A stretch of 34,839 bases of DNA from Actinomycetota bacterium (GCA_009699795.1 WLNK01000002.1:1-34839); one strand, 5' to 3'; counted from the first letter of the stretch, positions 1-7,990 are shown. Notes: generated by a model from the sequence alone, not told the origin. A program made the numbers and translations.

Positions 1-70
1 CAAGGAAATCTGCTGCTGATCCGATGTCGTTTACTGCTACGACTGGTGATGCATTAAGTGAGTTAGACAA
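1..70 (-). CDS. rpsA: 30S ribosomal protein S1, N-terminal start only (partial)
   Basis: Only the first 23 codons are present and the gene continues past base 1. The frame gives MSNSLNASPVV followed by AVNDIGSAADFL, which I recognise as the start of actinobacterial ribosomal protein S1, the multi-OB-fold protein that helps mRNA bind the 30S subunit. The best start is TTG at 70-68, with a GGAG Shine-Dalgarno four bases before it; no ATG or GTG lies nearby in frame. polA followed by rpsA on the same strand is a common actinobacterial order, which supports the call. The fragment is short, so the identification rests on the VNDIGSAADF signature plus position. Confidence 0.85.
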   Translation of the reverse strand, partial: MSNSLNASPVVAVNDIGSAADFL

Positions 71-101
71 GGTGCTCCGTAGGGATAGAAAGTAATAGGA
101 C

Positions 102-118
102 GCTAGAACTTTTCTAGC
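102..118 (-). promoter_or_regulatory. Hairpin in the rpsA leader / after polA
   Basis: A perfect 7-bp stem (GCTAGAA / TTCTAGC) closes a 3-base loop. It lies 31 bp upstream of the rpsA TTG and 65 bp past the polA stop. No clean U-tract follows, so it is a weak terminator candidate. It lies inside the predicted rpsA 5' leader and could instead act in rpsA control. S1 is known to repress its own translation in E. coli; that link here is inference. Confidence 0.4.
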
Positions 119-130
119 AGAACGGGCGTA

Positions 131-160
131 AGACTACGGTTTGCTCTATCTATCGGGCAA
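131..160 (-). promoter_or_regulatory. Putative rpsA promoter
   Basis: On the minus strand a TTGCCC hexamer (160-155) is followed after 18 bases by TAGTCT (136-131), which fits the actinobacterial TANNNT -10 pattern. Transcription would begin near 124, giving a leader of about 54 nt that contains the hairpin at 102-118 and the GGAG before the TTG start. It fills the only gap between polA and rpsA. Confidence 0.45.
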
Positions 161-183
161 ATCCGTGCGTAGAAAAGTTAGGG

Positions 184-2781
184 TTAGTGAGCCGCTTCGT
201 TCCAGCTTCTGCCGATCCCTACATTTACATCCAGTGGGGCTTTAAGAGGATAGGCAGACCCCATCTCTTTTCTGACAAGGGTCGAAAGTCTTTCTTCTTC
301 GCCAGCTACAACTTCAAGAATTAATTCATCATGTACTTGGAGTAATAATCGCGATTTGAGCTTTGATTCGATAAGCGCGCCCTGCACATTGAGCATCGCT
401 TGCTTAATGATGTCGGCAGCCGAACCTTGAATTGGCGCATTCAGAGCCATGCGTTCTGCAATTTCTCTTCGTTGCCGATTGTCATGAAGCAAATCTGGCA
501 AATATCGACGTCTTCCCATAACAGTTTCTGTGTAACCGACTTTGCGAGCTTGCTCCACAATGCTTTTTAAATAATCGCGAATTCCACCAAATCGCATGAA
601 ATACCTATCCATCAGATCTTGAGCTGCCGGTGGAGTTAGATCTAATTGAGCTGCTAGTCCATATGAACTCAAGCCGTATGCAAGACCATAAGACATTGCT
701 TTGATTTGTCTGCGCATTTCAGGATCAACTTCCGTTGCTTTTACTCCGAAAACTTCTGCCGCCACAGTTGCATGTAAATCTTCTCCACTTTCAAAGGCTG
801 CTAGAAGTGCTTTGTCATTGGATAGGTGGGCCATGATTCGCATTTCAATCTGGCTGTAATCCGCTGTAAGCAGGGCGCTGTAACCATCACCAGCGATAAA
901 ACATTCACGAATTTTGCGTCCTTCTTCGGTACGTACTGGAATATTTTGAAGATTGGGACCAACGGATGAGAGTCTTCCGGTCGCAGCAACGGTCTGTGCA
1001 AAGTGGGTATGAATTCTCTTATCCGAAGCAATTTCGACTAGAAGACCTTCTACGGTTGTACCAAGTTTTTTAGTCTCACGTATGCGCAATAAAGATTCAA
1101 GAAGAGGATGCTGAGTCTTTTCAAATAACCAAGTAAGGGCTTCGGCATCGGTGGTGAAGCCAGTCTTGATCTTCTTTGTTTTAGGAAGTTTTAGCTCTTC
1201 GAAGAGAACAACTTGTAGCTGCTTTGGCGATGCAACATTGAATTCATGACCGGCTGCTTTATGGGCCGCTTTTGTTTCGCGATCAACTTCGCTTTCGAAG
1301 AAAGAAGCTAGCTTTTCCAAGGCTTTCTTATCTACAGCGATTCCTCTGTTTTCCATGATAGAAAGGAGTTGGGCTACTGGTAATTCAAGGTCGTTATAAA
1401 GTGTGGCGAGGCCTCTATCTGCTAACTCTCTTGTGAGCGAATCCCTTAAACCAAAAAGTGAAGTAGCGCTAGTAAGAAGTTTCTGTTCCTCTGAGCTTTC
1501 ATCAAGTTGCGCGCCATCTCCCCATCGATCAAGTAAATCCTTTAAATCCTGTGTTCGCACCCCTGGGTTAACTAAATAGGCCGCAAGAGAAGTGTCAAAT
1601 ACAATTCCAGTGAGTCCATTTTCTCTTGAAACACTCTTACCATCATGGGTAATTTTTTCGACCTTGTCATCTAAAGCCCACGCACCCATTTTCGAAGAGT
1701 GCACAATCGAGACATCAGATCTCGAAAATGCAATTGCATATCGATGTAATTTGTCATCTTGTAATTCAAATGCCAAAGCTATCGAACCCACATGGACTGA
1801 AATTTTTGTGTCGGCTTCTTCAGGAGTAAGAACTCCCCCATCAATTTCAGAGGTAAATAGTGATGGCGCAGCCTCAACGCTCTTCGTGGAAGGTTTACTT
1901 TCTTTATTTAGTATCGGGGAAAGACGATCTTTGAGAGTTTTAAATTCAAGTGTGGCAAAGAGCGCGGCAACAGAATCTTCGTTCACGCCCTCCCAAGCTA
2001 GCGCGTCAATTGAAAATTCAAAGGGTGCATCATGAATGAGCTGAGTCAGCTCACGATTACGATTCACATTTTCGATATTTTCTCGAAGCGAAGCACCTAC
2101 TTTGCCGGCAACATGTTCAGCCTTTGCCAGTAACTCCTTTAGCGAACCATATTCAACAATCCACTTCGCAGCGGTTTTTTCTCCCACTCCTGGAATGGAT
2201 GGAAGATTATCGCTTGGGTCTCCACGTAGCGCTGCAAAATCGGGATATTGCTCCGGAGACATTCCATATTTCTCTTGGACTGCCTCTGGTGTCATGCGAG
2301 CCAATTCGCTGACTCCGCGCCTTGGATATAGGACGGTTGTCTTGGAATTAATTAATTGGAAACTATCTCTATCTCCTGTACAGATGAATACTTCAGCGCC
2401 TGCACTCTCTGCTCTTTTGGCAATCGTGGCAATAATGTCGTCGGCTTCATAGCCTTCTAGTTCAAATTGGGTTATGCCAAAGCCTGAAACAAGTTCATGA
2501 AGATAGGACATTTGTGATCTAAATTCATCGGGAGTTTTTGCTCGATTTGCCTTGTACTCCGGAAAAATTTCTGTTCGAAATGTTTTTCTTGAAACATCGA
2601 AGGCGACGGCGACATGAGTGGGCTTTTCATCCTTTAAAAGCGAGATCAACATCGTGGCAAATCCATAGATAGCGTTGGTGTGTTGACCTTGGGCGGTTGT
2701 GAAGTTTTCCGCTGGTAGGGCAAAGAACGCGCGATACGCCATTGAATGCCCATCGATAAGCAATAGGCGTTTTGCTGTCAT
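184..2781 (-). CDS. polA: DNA polymerase I
   Basis: PolA, 865 aa, family A polymerase for Okazaki-fragment maturation and repair. The N-terminal ~290 residues are the 5'-3' flap nuclease (LLLIDGHSMAYRAFFA at the start, then EGYEADDIIAT and SDNLPSIPGVGEKTA). Residues ~310-470 hold the remnant of a 3'-5' exonuclease fold: where active enzymes have a DxE pair this one reads SVHVGSIALAFE, so proofreading is probably lost, as in other actinobacterial PolAs and Taq. The polymerase domain has motif A DYSQIEMR (Asp ~640), an O-helix with KAMSYGLAYG (Tyr ~698 at the Taq Phe667 position) and motif C QVHDEL (~815). The ATG start has either TAGGAT six bases upstream (leaderless) or AGGA as a Shine-Dalgarno. 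Divergent from the thioesterase gene; followed by rpsA. Confidence 0.98.
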   Translation of the reverse strand: MTAKRLLLIDGHSMAYRAFFALPAENFTTAQGQHTNAIYGFATMLISLLKDEKPTHVAVAFDVSRKTFRTEIFPEYKANRAKTPDEFRSQMSYLHELVSGFGITQFELEGYEADDIIATIAKRAESAGAEVFICTGDRDSFQLINSKTTVLYPRRGVSELARMTPEAVQEKYGMSPEQYPDFAALRGDPSDNLPSIPGVGEKTAAKWIVEYGSLKELLAKAEHVAGKVGASLRENIENVNRNRELTQLIHDAPFEFSIDALAWEGVNEDSVAALFATLEFKTLKDRLSPILNKESKPSTKSVEAAPSLFTSEIDGGVLTPEEADTKISVHVGSIALAFELQDDKLHRYAIAFSRSDVSIVHSSKMGAWALDDKVEKITHDGKSVSRENGLTGIVFDTSLAAYLVNPGVRTQDLKDLLDRWGDGAQLDESSEEQKLLTSATSLFGLRDSLTRELADRGLATLYNDLELPVAQLLSIMENRGIAVDKKALEKLASFFESEVDRETKAAHKAAGHEFNVASPKQLQVVLFEELKLPKTKKIKTGFTTDAEALTWLFEKTQHPLLESLLRIRETKKLGTTVEGLLVEIASDKRIHTHFAQTVAATGRLSSVGPNLQNIPVRTEEGRKIRECFIAGDGYSALLTADYSQIEMRIMAHLSNDKALLAAFESGEDLHATVAAEVFGVKATEVDPEMRRQIKAMSYGLAYGLSSYGLAAQLDLTPPAAQDLMDRYFMRFGGIRDYLKSIVEQARKVGYTETVMGRRRYLPDLLHDNRQRREIAERMALNAPIQGSAADIIKQAMLNVQGALIESKLKSRLLLQVHDELILEVVAGEEERLSTLVRKEMGSAYPLKAPLDVNVGIGRSWNEAAH

Positions 2782-2787
2782 GGCGCC

Positions 2788-2793
2788 ATCCTA
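2788..2793 (-). promoter_or_regulatory. Candidate polA -10 box (leaderless spacing)
   Basis: TAGGAT, a TANNNT -10 match, ends six bases before the polA ATG, which would place the transcript start at or next to the start codon. The AGGA inside it could equally be a Shine-Dalgarno, so the reading is ambiguous. It shares the 47-bp divergent gap with the thioesterase -10. Confidence 0.35.
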
Positions 2794-2814
2794 TGTAACT
2801 CTCCCCCGACAAGT

Positions 2815-2820
2815 TACTAT
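2815..2820 (+). promoter_or_regulatory. Candidate -10 box for leaderless thioesterase mRNA
   Basis: TACTAT (TANNNT) ends eight bases before the ATG at 2829 and no Shine-Dalgarno is visible between them. The geometry fits a transcript beginning at the start codon. The intergenic space is too short for a separate leader in both directions. Confidence 0.5.
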
Positions 2821-2828
2821 TTCGAACT

Positions 2829-3242
2829 ATGACGCAACCTGACTATTTGGCAATCATTCGAGAACGTGGCACTGGCGCACTCGACAAAAAAATGGGTATT
2901 GAAATACTCGAGGCTTCGCCGCAAAGACTCGTTGCAACTATGCCAGTTGAAGGAAACACCCAACCTGTTGGACTACTTCATGGCGGAGCAAATGTTGTTC
3001 TAGCCGAGTCTCTTGGTTCCATCGGAACACAATTACATGCGGGTCCAGATCTCAGAATTGTTGGGGTAGATATAAACGCTACTCACCATAAGTCAGCAAC
3101 ATCTGGACTAGTGACAGCAGTTGCTACACCGGTATCTCTTGGTAAGACTCTTTGTTGTTATGAAGTTGTCATCACAAATGAATCTGGAGAACGAACCTGC
3201 ACTGCGCGAATTACTTGCTTAATTCTTGCTAATCGTGCTTAA
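2829..3242 (+). CDS. PaaI/EntH-type hotdog-fold acyl-CoA thioesterase
   Basis: 137 aa, a single hotdog domain of the PaaI/MenI/EntH group that hydrolyses acyl- or aroyl-CoA thioesters in the cytoplasm. The hallmark loop GLLHGGANVVLAES carries His51-Gly-Gly and the likely catalytic Glu60 on the central helix. Length is typical. It is the only plus-strand gene here. Its stop (3240-3242) is four bases from the stop of livF on the other strand, with no room for a terminator. No Shine-Dalgarno precedes the ATG, and a TACTAT -10 lies eight bases upstream. A menaquinone (DHNA-CoA) or general housekeeping role is possible; the sequence alone does not fix the substrate. Such a thioesterase next to polA recurs in actinobacteria as I recall. 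Confidence 0.88.
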   Translation: MTQPDYLAIIRERGTGALDKKMGIEILEASPQRLVATMPVEGNTQPVGLLHGGANVVLAESLGSIGTQLHAGPDLRIVGVDINATHHKSATSGLVTAVATPVSLGKTLCCYEVVITNESGERTCTARITCLILANRA

Positions 3243-3246
3243 GAAG

Positions 3247-3966
3247 TTAGTGCGCGCCTGTTCCAAGGTATGCCTCACGCACCACCGGATCATTTAGCAA
3301 GTCGGAAGCTTTAGCTTCCTTAACTACATTTCCAGTTTCTAGAACATATCCTCTATGCGCACGCTGTAGCGCTTGTTGCGCATTTTGCTCAACGAGCAAA
3401 ATAGTTACACCTGACTTATTGATTTCTGTGATGATATTGAAAATATTTGCAATCATCAGTGGGGCAAGTCCCATTGACGGCTCATCAAGTAACAAAACTT
3501 TAGGACGAGCCATAAGCGCCCTACCCATTGCGAGCATCTGTTGCTCGCCACCTGAAAGCGTTCCTCCAGGTTGGCTTGTGCGCTCTTTTAGTCTTGGGAA
3601 AAGGGAATAAATCTTGTCGAGATCTTCGTCCATCTCGGCCTTACGATCTTTTCGATTGAACTTACCCATTTCAAGATTTTCTAACACTGTCATGCCTGGA
3701 AAAATGCCGCGACCTTCAGGAACTTGAGATATTCCTAAATCTACTCTTTCGTGGGCTGGAATTTTATTAATTTCTTGACCATCAAAGACTATGGACCCTT
3801 GCGATACGTTGCGCAATCCAGAAATCGTTTTAAGGATCGTAGTCTTGCCCGCGCCGTTTGCTCCAATTAAGGTAACAATTTCACCCTGATTTACAACTAC
3901 AGAAACTCCCTTAATGGCTTCAATCTTTCCGTAGTGAACATGAAGATCATTTATCTCAAGACGCAT
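3247..3966 (-). CDS. livF: Branched-chain amino-acid ABC transporter ATP-binding protein LivF
   Basis: 239 aa, one of two ATPases powering the Leu/Ile/Val importer at the inner face of the membrane. Walker A GANGAGKTT is at 35-43, the signature LSGGEQQ at 137-143 and Walker B VLLLDEP at 157-163. The VPEGRGIFPGMTVLENL segment and compact size are typical of LivF. It is the last gene of the liv operon and its ATG lies inside the end of livG (11-bp overlap), so translation is probably coupled. Its stop faces the thioesterase stop four bases away. No hairpin terminator is visible, so the two converging transcripts probably overlap. Substrate range in this importer family is wider than branched-chain amino acids, so the exact cargo is unproven. 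Confidence 0.95.
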   Translation of the reverse strand: MRLEINDLHVHYGKIEAIKGVSVVVNQGEIVTLIGANGAGKTTILKTISGLRNVSQGSIVFDGQEINKIPAHERVDLGISQVPEGRGIFPGMTVLENLEMGKFNRKDRKAEMDEDLDKIYSLFPRLKERTSQPGGTLSGGEQQMLAMGRALMARPKVLLLDEPSMGLAPLMIANIFNIITEINKSGVTILLVEQNAQQALQRAHRGYVLETGNVVKEAKASDLLNDPVVREAYLGTGAH

Positions 3967-4732
3967 CAGTTGGTGCTCCTAAATAGGCTTCAATAACTTT
4001 CGGATCTTTCTGCACAACAGATGGCACATCATCAGCAATTTTCTGCCCGAAATCCAATACTGCTACTCGATCAGAAATTCCCATGATCAATGACATGTCG
4101 TGCTCAATGAGCAGAACTGTGTAGCCAGCATCTCTAATTTTCTTAATAGTCTGAGCCAGCTCAATTTTTTCAGCTGGGTTAAAGCCTGCCGCCGGCTCAT
4201 CTAACATGATCAACTTTGGTTCTGTACCGAGAGCTCTTGCAATCTCTAATCTGCGCTGGTCGCCGTAGGGCAAATTCTTTCCAAGCTGATCAGCACGATG
4301 TGCAATTCCCATAAACTCCAAGAGCTCATAAGCGCGAACTCTGCTCTCTTTTTCTTCTCTGCGGGCTCTAGGAGTGCCAAAGAGATTTCCCACAAGCCCA
4401 GCTTTTTTGTGAACATCAGAGGCGGTGAGGACATTTTCTAGCGCGGTCATTTCACCGAAGAGACGCACATTCTGGAAAGTTCTTCCAAGGCCCAGCTTGG
4501 TAATTTGATGCTTCTTCTTACCTGCAAGGTCATCACCATTAAAAATAATTTGTCCTGAAGTAAGCGGGTAAACACCAGTGACCACATTGAAAACCGTAGT
4601 TTTACCAGCACCATTTGGCCCGATCAGCGCACAAATTTCACCCTTGTTAACGTGAAAATTCACTTCGTTGAGAGCGGTTACCCCACCGAATTTGATGGTT
4701 GCATTCTTAAGCTCGAGAACTTTTTCAGACAC
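3956..4732 (-). CDS. livG: Branched-chain amino-acid ABC transporter ATP-binding protein LivG
   Basis: 258 aa, second ATPase of the Liv importer. Walker A GPNGAGKTT is at 38-46. The signature is the LivG-type variant LPYGDQRRLEIARALG in place of canonical LSGGQ, then Walker B LIMLDEPAAGFNP and the switch histidine in LLIEHDMSL. The start codon is GTG at 4732-4730, sharing one base with the livM stop (TAGTG), a typical coupled junction. LivG and LivF form the heterodimer that docks on LivH-LivM. The C-terminal VIEAYLG tail, typical of LivG-type ATPases, is present. Confidence 0.95.
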   Translation of the reverse strand: MSEKVLELKNATIKFGGVTALNEVNFHVNKGEICALIGPNGAGKTTVFNVVTGVYPLTSGQIIFNGDDLAGKKKHQITKLGLGRTFQNVRLFGEMTALENVLTASDVHKKAGLVGNLFGTPRARREEKESRVRAYELLEFMGIAHRADQLGKNLPYGDQRRLEIARALGTEPKLIMLDEPAAGFNPAEKIELAQTIKKIRDAGYTVLLIEHDMSLIMGISDRVAVLDFGQKIADDVPSVVQKDPKVIEAYLGAPTDAS

Positions 4733-5763
4733 TACTGCGCGCCCTTCTCTTTTATTTTTTCACGCTTCTTACGCGGTAAGAGACCATCGGGTCTTAGGTT
4801 CATCATCAGGATGAGAACTAATCCAAAGATTAATTGACGCGCATCTGAGATAAAACGAATTCGCTCTGGAAGGTAAGCCAAGATAACCGCACCTGCTGCA
4901 ACGCCCCAGATATTTCCAATTCCACCGAAAACAACGCAGGCAAGAATGAGCACAGAGACGTTGAAGTTAAACATCTGAGGTGCGATAACCATTACCTTTG
5001 ATGCAAATAGGACTCCAGCTGCTCCACCAATAGCGGCGCCAATAACGAATGACCAGAGCTTGTAAACCAAAGTGTTGACGCCCATCAGAGACGCTACATC
5101 TTCATCTTGGCGAATTGCCTCCCATGCACGACCAGGTCTGCGAACTGTAAATCTGCGAATCATCCAAATAACTAGCAAAATCATAATCACTACAATCCAG
5201 AAATAATGAGCAGGATTCATGAGATCAAATTTGATTCCAAAAATTGACGGCGGATTTGGAATACCAGGAATTCCGTTTGTGCCGCCAGTGACTGTTAAAT
5301 TCAGAGCAACGATTCGAATGATTTCTCCGAAACCAAGCGTGATGATTGCTAAGTAATCTCCGCGCAAACGAAGTGCTGGTAAACCAAGCAAAACTCCAGC
5401 TAGCATCGCAAAAAGAATTCCAAATGGCATTGCTTCCCATGTGTTCCAACCATAAAGGGTGCTCAATATGCCCATGGTGTAAGCACCAATTGCAAAAAAT
5501 GCTACATAACCTAAATCGAGAAGTCCGGATTTACCGACAACGATATTTAAGCCAAGAGCCATCAATACAAACATTCCCACTGGATAGACCAAAACGTTTT
5601 CAAATGAAGTAATTGGTGTATTTAAGAAACTAGTTGGGCCCCAAGTTGCAGCAAAAGGAAGGAGGGCGACAATTGCGATGACGACAAGTGTGAAAACTGT
5701 ACGAGTTGGTCGGTTCCAGCCATCCCAAACCTTTGCGCCTTTATCTCTTAAATTAATCATCAT
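4732..5763 (-). CDS. livM: Branched-chain amino-acid ABC transporter permease LivM
   Basis: 343 aa integral membrane permease. The family core is clear: ALGLNIVVGKSGLLDLGYVAFFAIGAY, LRGDYLAIITLGFGEI and the C-terminal VFGGIGNIWGVAAGAVIL. A hydrophobic segment near residues 25-45 precedes the conserved domain, giving the extra N-terminal helix usual for LivM. Two Met codons lie at the start (5763 and 5760); the first overlaps the livH stop by four bases (ATGA). The basic C-terminus (RKKREKIKEKG) should face the cytoplasm. Pairs with LivH to form the channel. Confidence 0.95.
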   Translation of the reverse strand: MMINLRDKGAKVWDGWNRPTRTVFTLVVIAIVALLPFAATWGPTSFLNTPITSFENVLVYPVGMFVLMALGLNIVVGKSGLLDLGYVAFFAIGAYTMGILSTLYGWNTWEAMPFGILFAMLAGVLLGLPALRLRGDYLAIITLGFGEIIRIVALNLTVTGGTNGIPGIPNPPSIFGIKFDLMNPAHYFWIVVIMILLVIWMIRRFTVRRPGRAWEAIRQDEDVASLMGVNTLVYKLWSFVIGAAIGGAAGVLFASKVMVIAPQMFNFNVSVLILACVVFGGIGNIWGVAAGAVILAYLPERIRFISDARQLIFGLVLILMMNLRPDGLLPRKKREKIKEKGAQ

Positions 5764-6713
5764 GTTCTCGTCTGCTGGACAGCTTCACCGAAGATGCCAC
5801 TTGGTTTGATGAGTAGAACAAGAACTAGAACTAAGAAGACTGTTACAGATTTCCATTGTGATCCCAAGATTGCCGAAGCAAATTGCTCGAGTAACCCTAG
5901 AGAAAGGCCACCGTAGAAAGCACCGCGTAGATTTCCGATGCCTCCAAGAACGGCTGATGTAAAGGCTGCAATGCCAAGATTGAACCCGACGTTAAATACT
6001 GTGTTCTCGTAAGTAGTTGTATAGAAGAACGCTGCGGCGCCAGTTGTGAGACCGCCAATCGCGAAAGTCATAGTAATAACACGGTTGAGGTTGATTCCCA
6101 TTAGCTTCGAGTTTTCTTCCGACATCGAAACCGCGCGAATCGCTTTGCCTAGGTGAGATTTTGTTACGAATATTTCAAGAACAATAAATATTACGATGGC
6201 GGCAACGATGGTCATCATGGTATCGATGCGGAAATTTGCTCCTGCGACCTCTCCAAAACTCCATTTATCTAAAACTCTCGGCGCGGAGTGTGAACGCGAG
6301 CCACTTAAAAGTCGTACTGATTCTGAGAGAAAGATTGAAGTACCAATAGCTGAAATAAGGCTGGCCAGGCGATTAGTGCCTCTGGCGCGTAATCGACGAT
6401 AAGCGACAAGTTCCACAAGCATTGCTAACAAAGCGCAGACAAGCATTGAACCCATCAGAGTAAGTAAGAGTACGAAAATTAATTTGCCGCCACTTAGAGC
6501 AGGCAGATCAATTGCCCGCTTGAAAACAACTATCTCTATGAGCATGGTTGAAAAGGTTCCGACCATAAAAATTTCAGAGTTTGCGAAATTAATTAATCGA
6601 AGAACTCCATAAACCATGGTGTAGCCAAGTGCGATGAGGGAGTAAATCAATCCGAGCGCTGTGCCCTGTAAGGCCAACGCCCAGAACTCACTCGTTAGGA
6701 CTGAAAAATTCAT
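5760..6713 (-). CDS. livH: Branched-chain amino-acid ABC transporter permease LivH
   Basis: 317 aa integral membrane permease of the Liv importer. Conserved stretches include LGLIYSLIALGYTMVYGVLR near the N-terminus followed by INFANSEIFMVGTF, and FTSAVLGGIGNLRGAFYGG near the C-terminus. About eight hydrophobic segments are visible. The start is preceded by a weak GGA, in contrast to the strong ribosome site of livK. It follows livK after a 128-bp gap containing a 15-bp hairpin, which probably lowers its expression relative to the binding protein. Ends in a 4-bp ATGA overlap with livM. Confidence 0.95.
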   Translation of the reverse strand: MNFSVLTSEFWALALQGTALGLIYSLIALGYTMVYGVLRLINFANSEIFMVGTFSTMLIEIVVFKRAIDLPALSGGKLIFVLLLTLMGSMLVCALLAMLVELVAYRRLRARGTNRLASLISAIGTSIFLSESVRLLSGSRSHSAPRVLDKWSFGEVAGANFRIDTMMTIVAAIVIFIVLEIFVTKSHLGKAIRAVSMSEENSKLMGINLNRVITMTFAIGGLTTGAAAFFYTTTYENTVFNVGFNLGIAAFTSAVLGGIGNLRGAFYGGLSLGLLEQFASAILGSQWKSVTVFLVLVLVLLIKPSGIFGEAVQQTRT

Positions 6714-6765
6714 ATTCCTACTCCACCGATTTCGCTGGTTTAAATTTGTGCTGAATATACAAGAA

Positions 6766-6799
6766 GCGTGGCCGCCTTACAAAGGTAAAGCGACCACGC
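6766..6799 (-). terminator. Strong intercistronic hairpin between livK and livH
   Basis: A 15-position stem closes a 4-base loop (6781-6784). Read as minus-strand RNA, all positions pair: 13 Watson-Crick and two G-U. Read as plus-strand RNA, the same two positions are A-C mismatches, so the structure suits the transcribed strand. It starts 42 bases after the livK stop and is followed by a short U-rich run (TTCTTGTATATT). It fits a partial terminator or a 3'-end stabiliser that lets the binding protein be made in excess of the permease. Confidence 0.7.
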
Positions 6800-6841
6800 G
6801 TCGACTTGTTTATGCTTTAAATTGCCTCAAATAGAGGTGAA

Positions 6842-7990
6842 TTAAAGCTTCTTGTCGTAGATGATTTTACCTTTTTTAACGAGGTATCCACCTACTGCTG
6901 CTCCGCCAATAACGTCTCCATCTTGGTCGAATGAGATTGCTCCCCCGCCAATGCCCTTCCAGAGACCATCGTTTACGCAGTCAAGAATTGTTGAACGTGT
7001 TGTGTTCCCCTTCTTGATGCAATCGATGTAGATATTTGCTGAGTCATAAGCAGAAGTTACATAGAGTCCTGGAACTTTAACTCCAGTGATCTTCTGGAAG
7101 TCCTTAAGAACTGCCTTGCTTACGAGAGTATCGAAAGGTACGTCTGGTGCTGTCATACGAACACCTTCTGCTGCAGATCCTGCAAGACCTGGGAACGCTG
7201 AAGTATCAACACCGTCTCCGCCTGCAAAGATTCCCTTATATCCGTTATCGCGAAGTGCCTTAACGAACTTAGCAGCATCAGCATCGTAACCACCGTAGAT
7301 AACTACTGCAGCTCCTGATGCCTTTACCTTTGAAACAACTGATGTCCAGTCAGATAGTGGAACTGGAACTGAATCTTGTCCAGCAACTGTTCCGTATGCT
7401 GGAAGAGCATCCTTGACTGCAACGATGAGACCTGCACCGTATGGTGACTTGTCATCGATCAAGAAAACCTTAGGCTTCTTGAGGCCGAGAGTTGCATACT
7501 TAGCAAGAGCTGGTCCCTGTGTTGCGTCGTTAACAACGACACGGTGGAATACAGGTGAACCGTTGTTCTTTGATAGTGGATCAGTCAGGTCAACTGCTGT
7601 TGCTGATGGTGAAACCATTGCAAGTCCAGCTGCCTTGTATGAAGGAATTGAGTTACGAGCTTCACCTGAACATGATGTTCCGATAACGCCAACTACAGCC
7701 GCATTAGCTGCGATACCAGGAGCAACGTTTGCTGCAACTGTTCCATCGCACTGTGAGTCAGCTTTGATGAGCTTAATTTTAACTTTTGGTTTTGTTGCGT
7801 TGTACTTAGCAACTGCGAACTGAGCACCTGGATACTGATCTACACCAAGTTGAGCGTAGTCACCAGTAAATGGGCCTTGAACCGCAATTGTCACTTCTGA
7901 AGCAGCGTTTGCTTGAGTTGTTGCAACAGCGCCGAAAACGAGCGCAGCTGATGCAGCAAGAGCAAGGCCGCGTGTGAACTTCTTGTTCAT
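6842..7990 (-). CDS. livK: Branched-chain amino-acid ABC transporter substrate-binding protein
   Basis: 382 aa extracytoplasmic receptor of the Liv importer, type I periplasmic-binding fold (VTIAVQGPFTGDYAQLG at the mature N-terminus; GVIGTSCSGEA and VSPSATA in lobe 1). The N-terminus is a Sec signal peptide: MNKKFTRG, a hydrophobic core ~8-22, then TTQANA-A. I see no Cys and no lipobox in the first 45 residues, so this looks like a secreted rather than lipid-anchored protein, unusual for a monoderm importer. Two Cys (in DSQCDG and TSCSGE) may form a disulfide. A strong AGGAAAGG ribosome site (8004-7997) precedes the ATG. First gene of the liv operon; followed by the 6766-6799 hairpin. Confidence 0.93.
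   Translation of the reverse strand: MNKKFTRGLALAASAALVFGAVATTQANAASEVTIAVQGPFTGDYAQLGVDQYPGAQFAVAKYNATKPKVKIKLIKADSQCDGTVAANVAPGIAANAAVVGVIGTSCSGEARNSIPSYKAAGLAMVSPSATAVDLTDPLSKNNGSPVFHRVVVNDATQGPALAKYATLGLKKPKVFLIDDKSPYGAGLIVAVKDALPAYGTVAGQDSVPVPLSDWTSVVSKVKASGAAVVIYGGYDADAAKFVKALRDNGYKGIFAGGDGVDTSAFPGLAGSAAEGVRMTAPDVPFDTLVSKAVLKDFQKITGVKVPGLYVTSAYDSANIYIDCIKKGNTTRSTILDCVNDGLWKGIGGGAISFDQDGDVIGGAAVGGYLVKKGKIIYDKKL

Noticed and set aside
3..95. Open plus-strand frame ending in ...LDKVLRRDRK at the window edge
   Set aside because: It is the antisense shadow of the rpsA start (1-70, minus), which shows the recognisable VNDIGSAADF sequence, a ribosome site and expected synteny.
1592..2452. Plus-strand frames opposite polA
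   Set aside because: Low-complexity shadows of a clear polymerase gene, no ribosome site or family resemblance.
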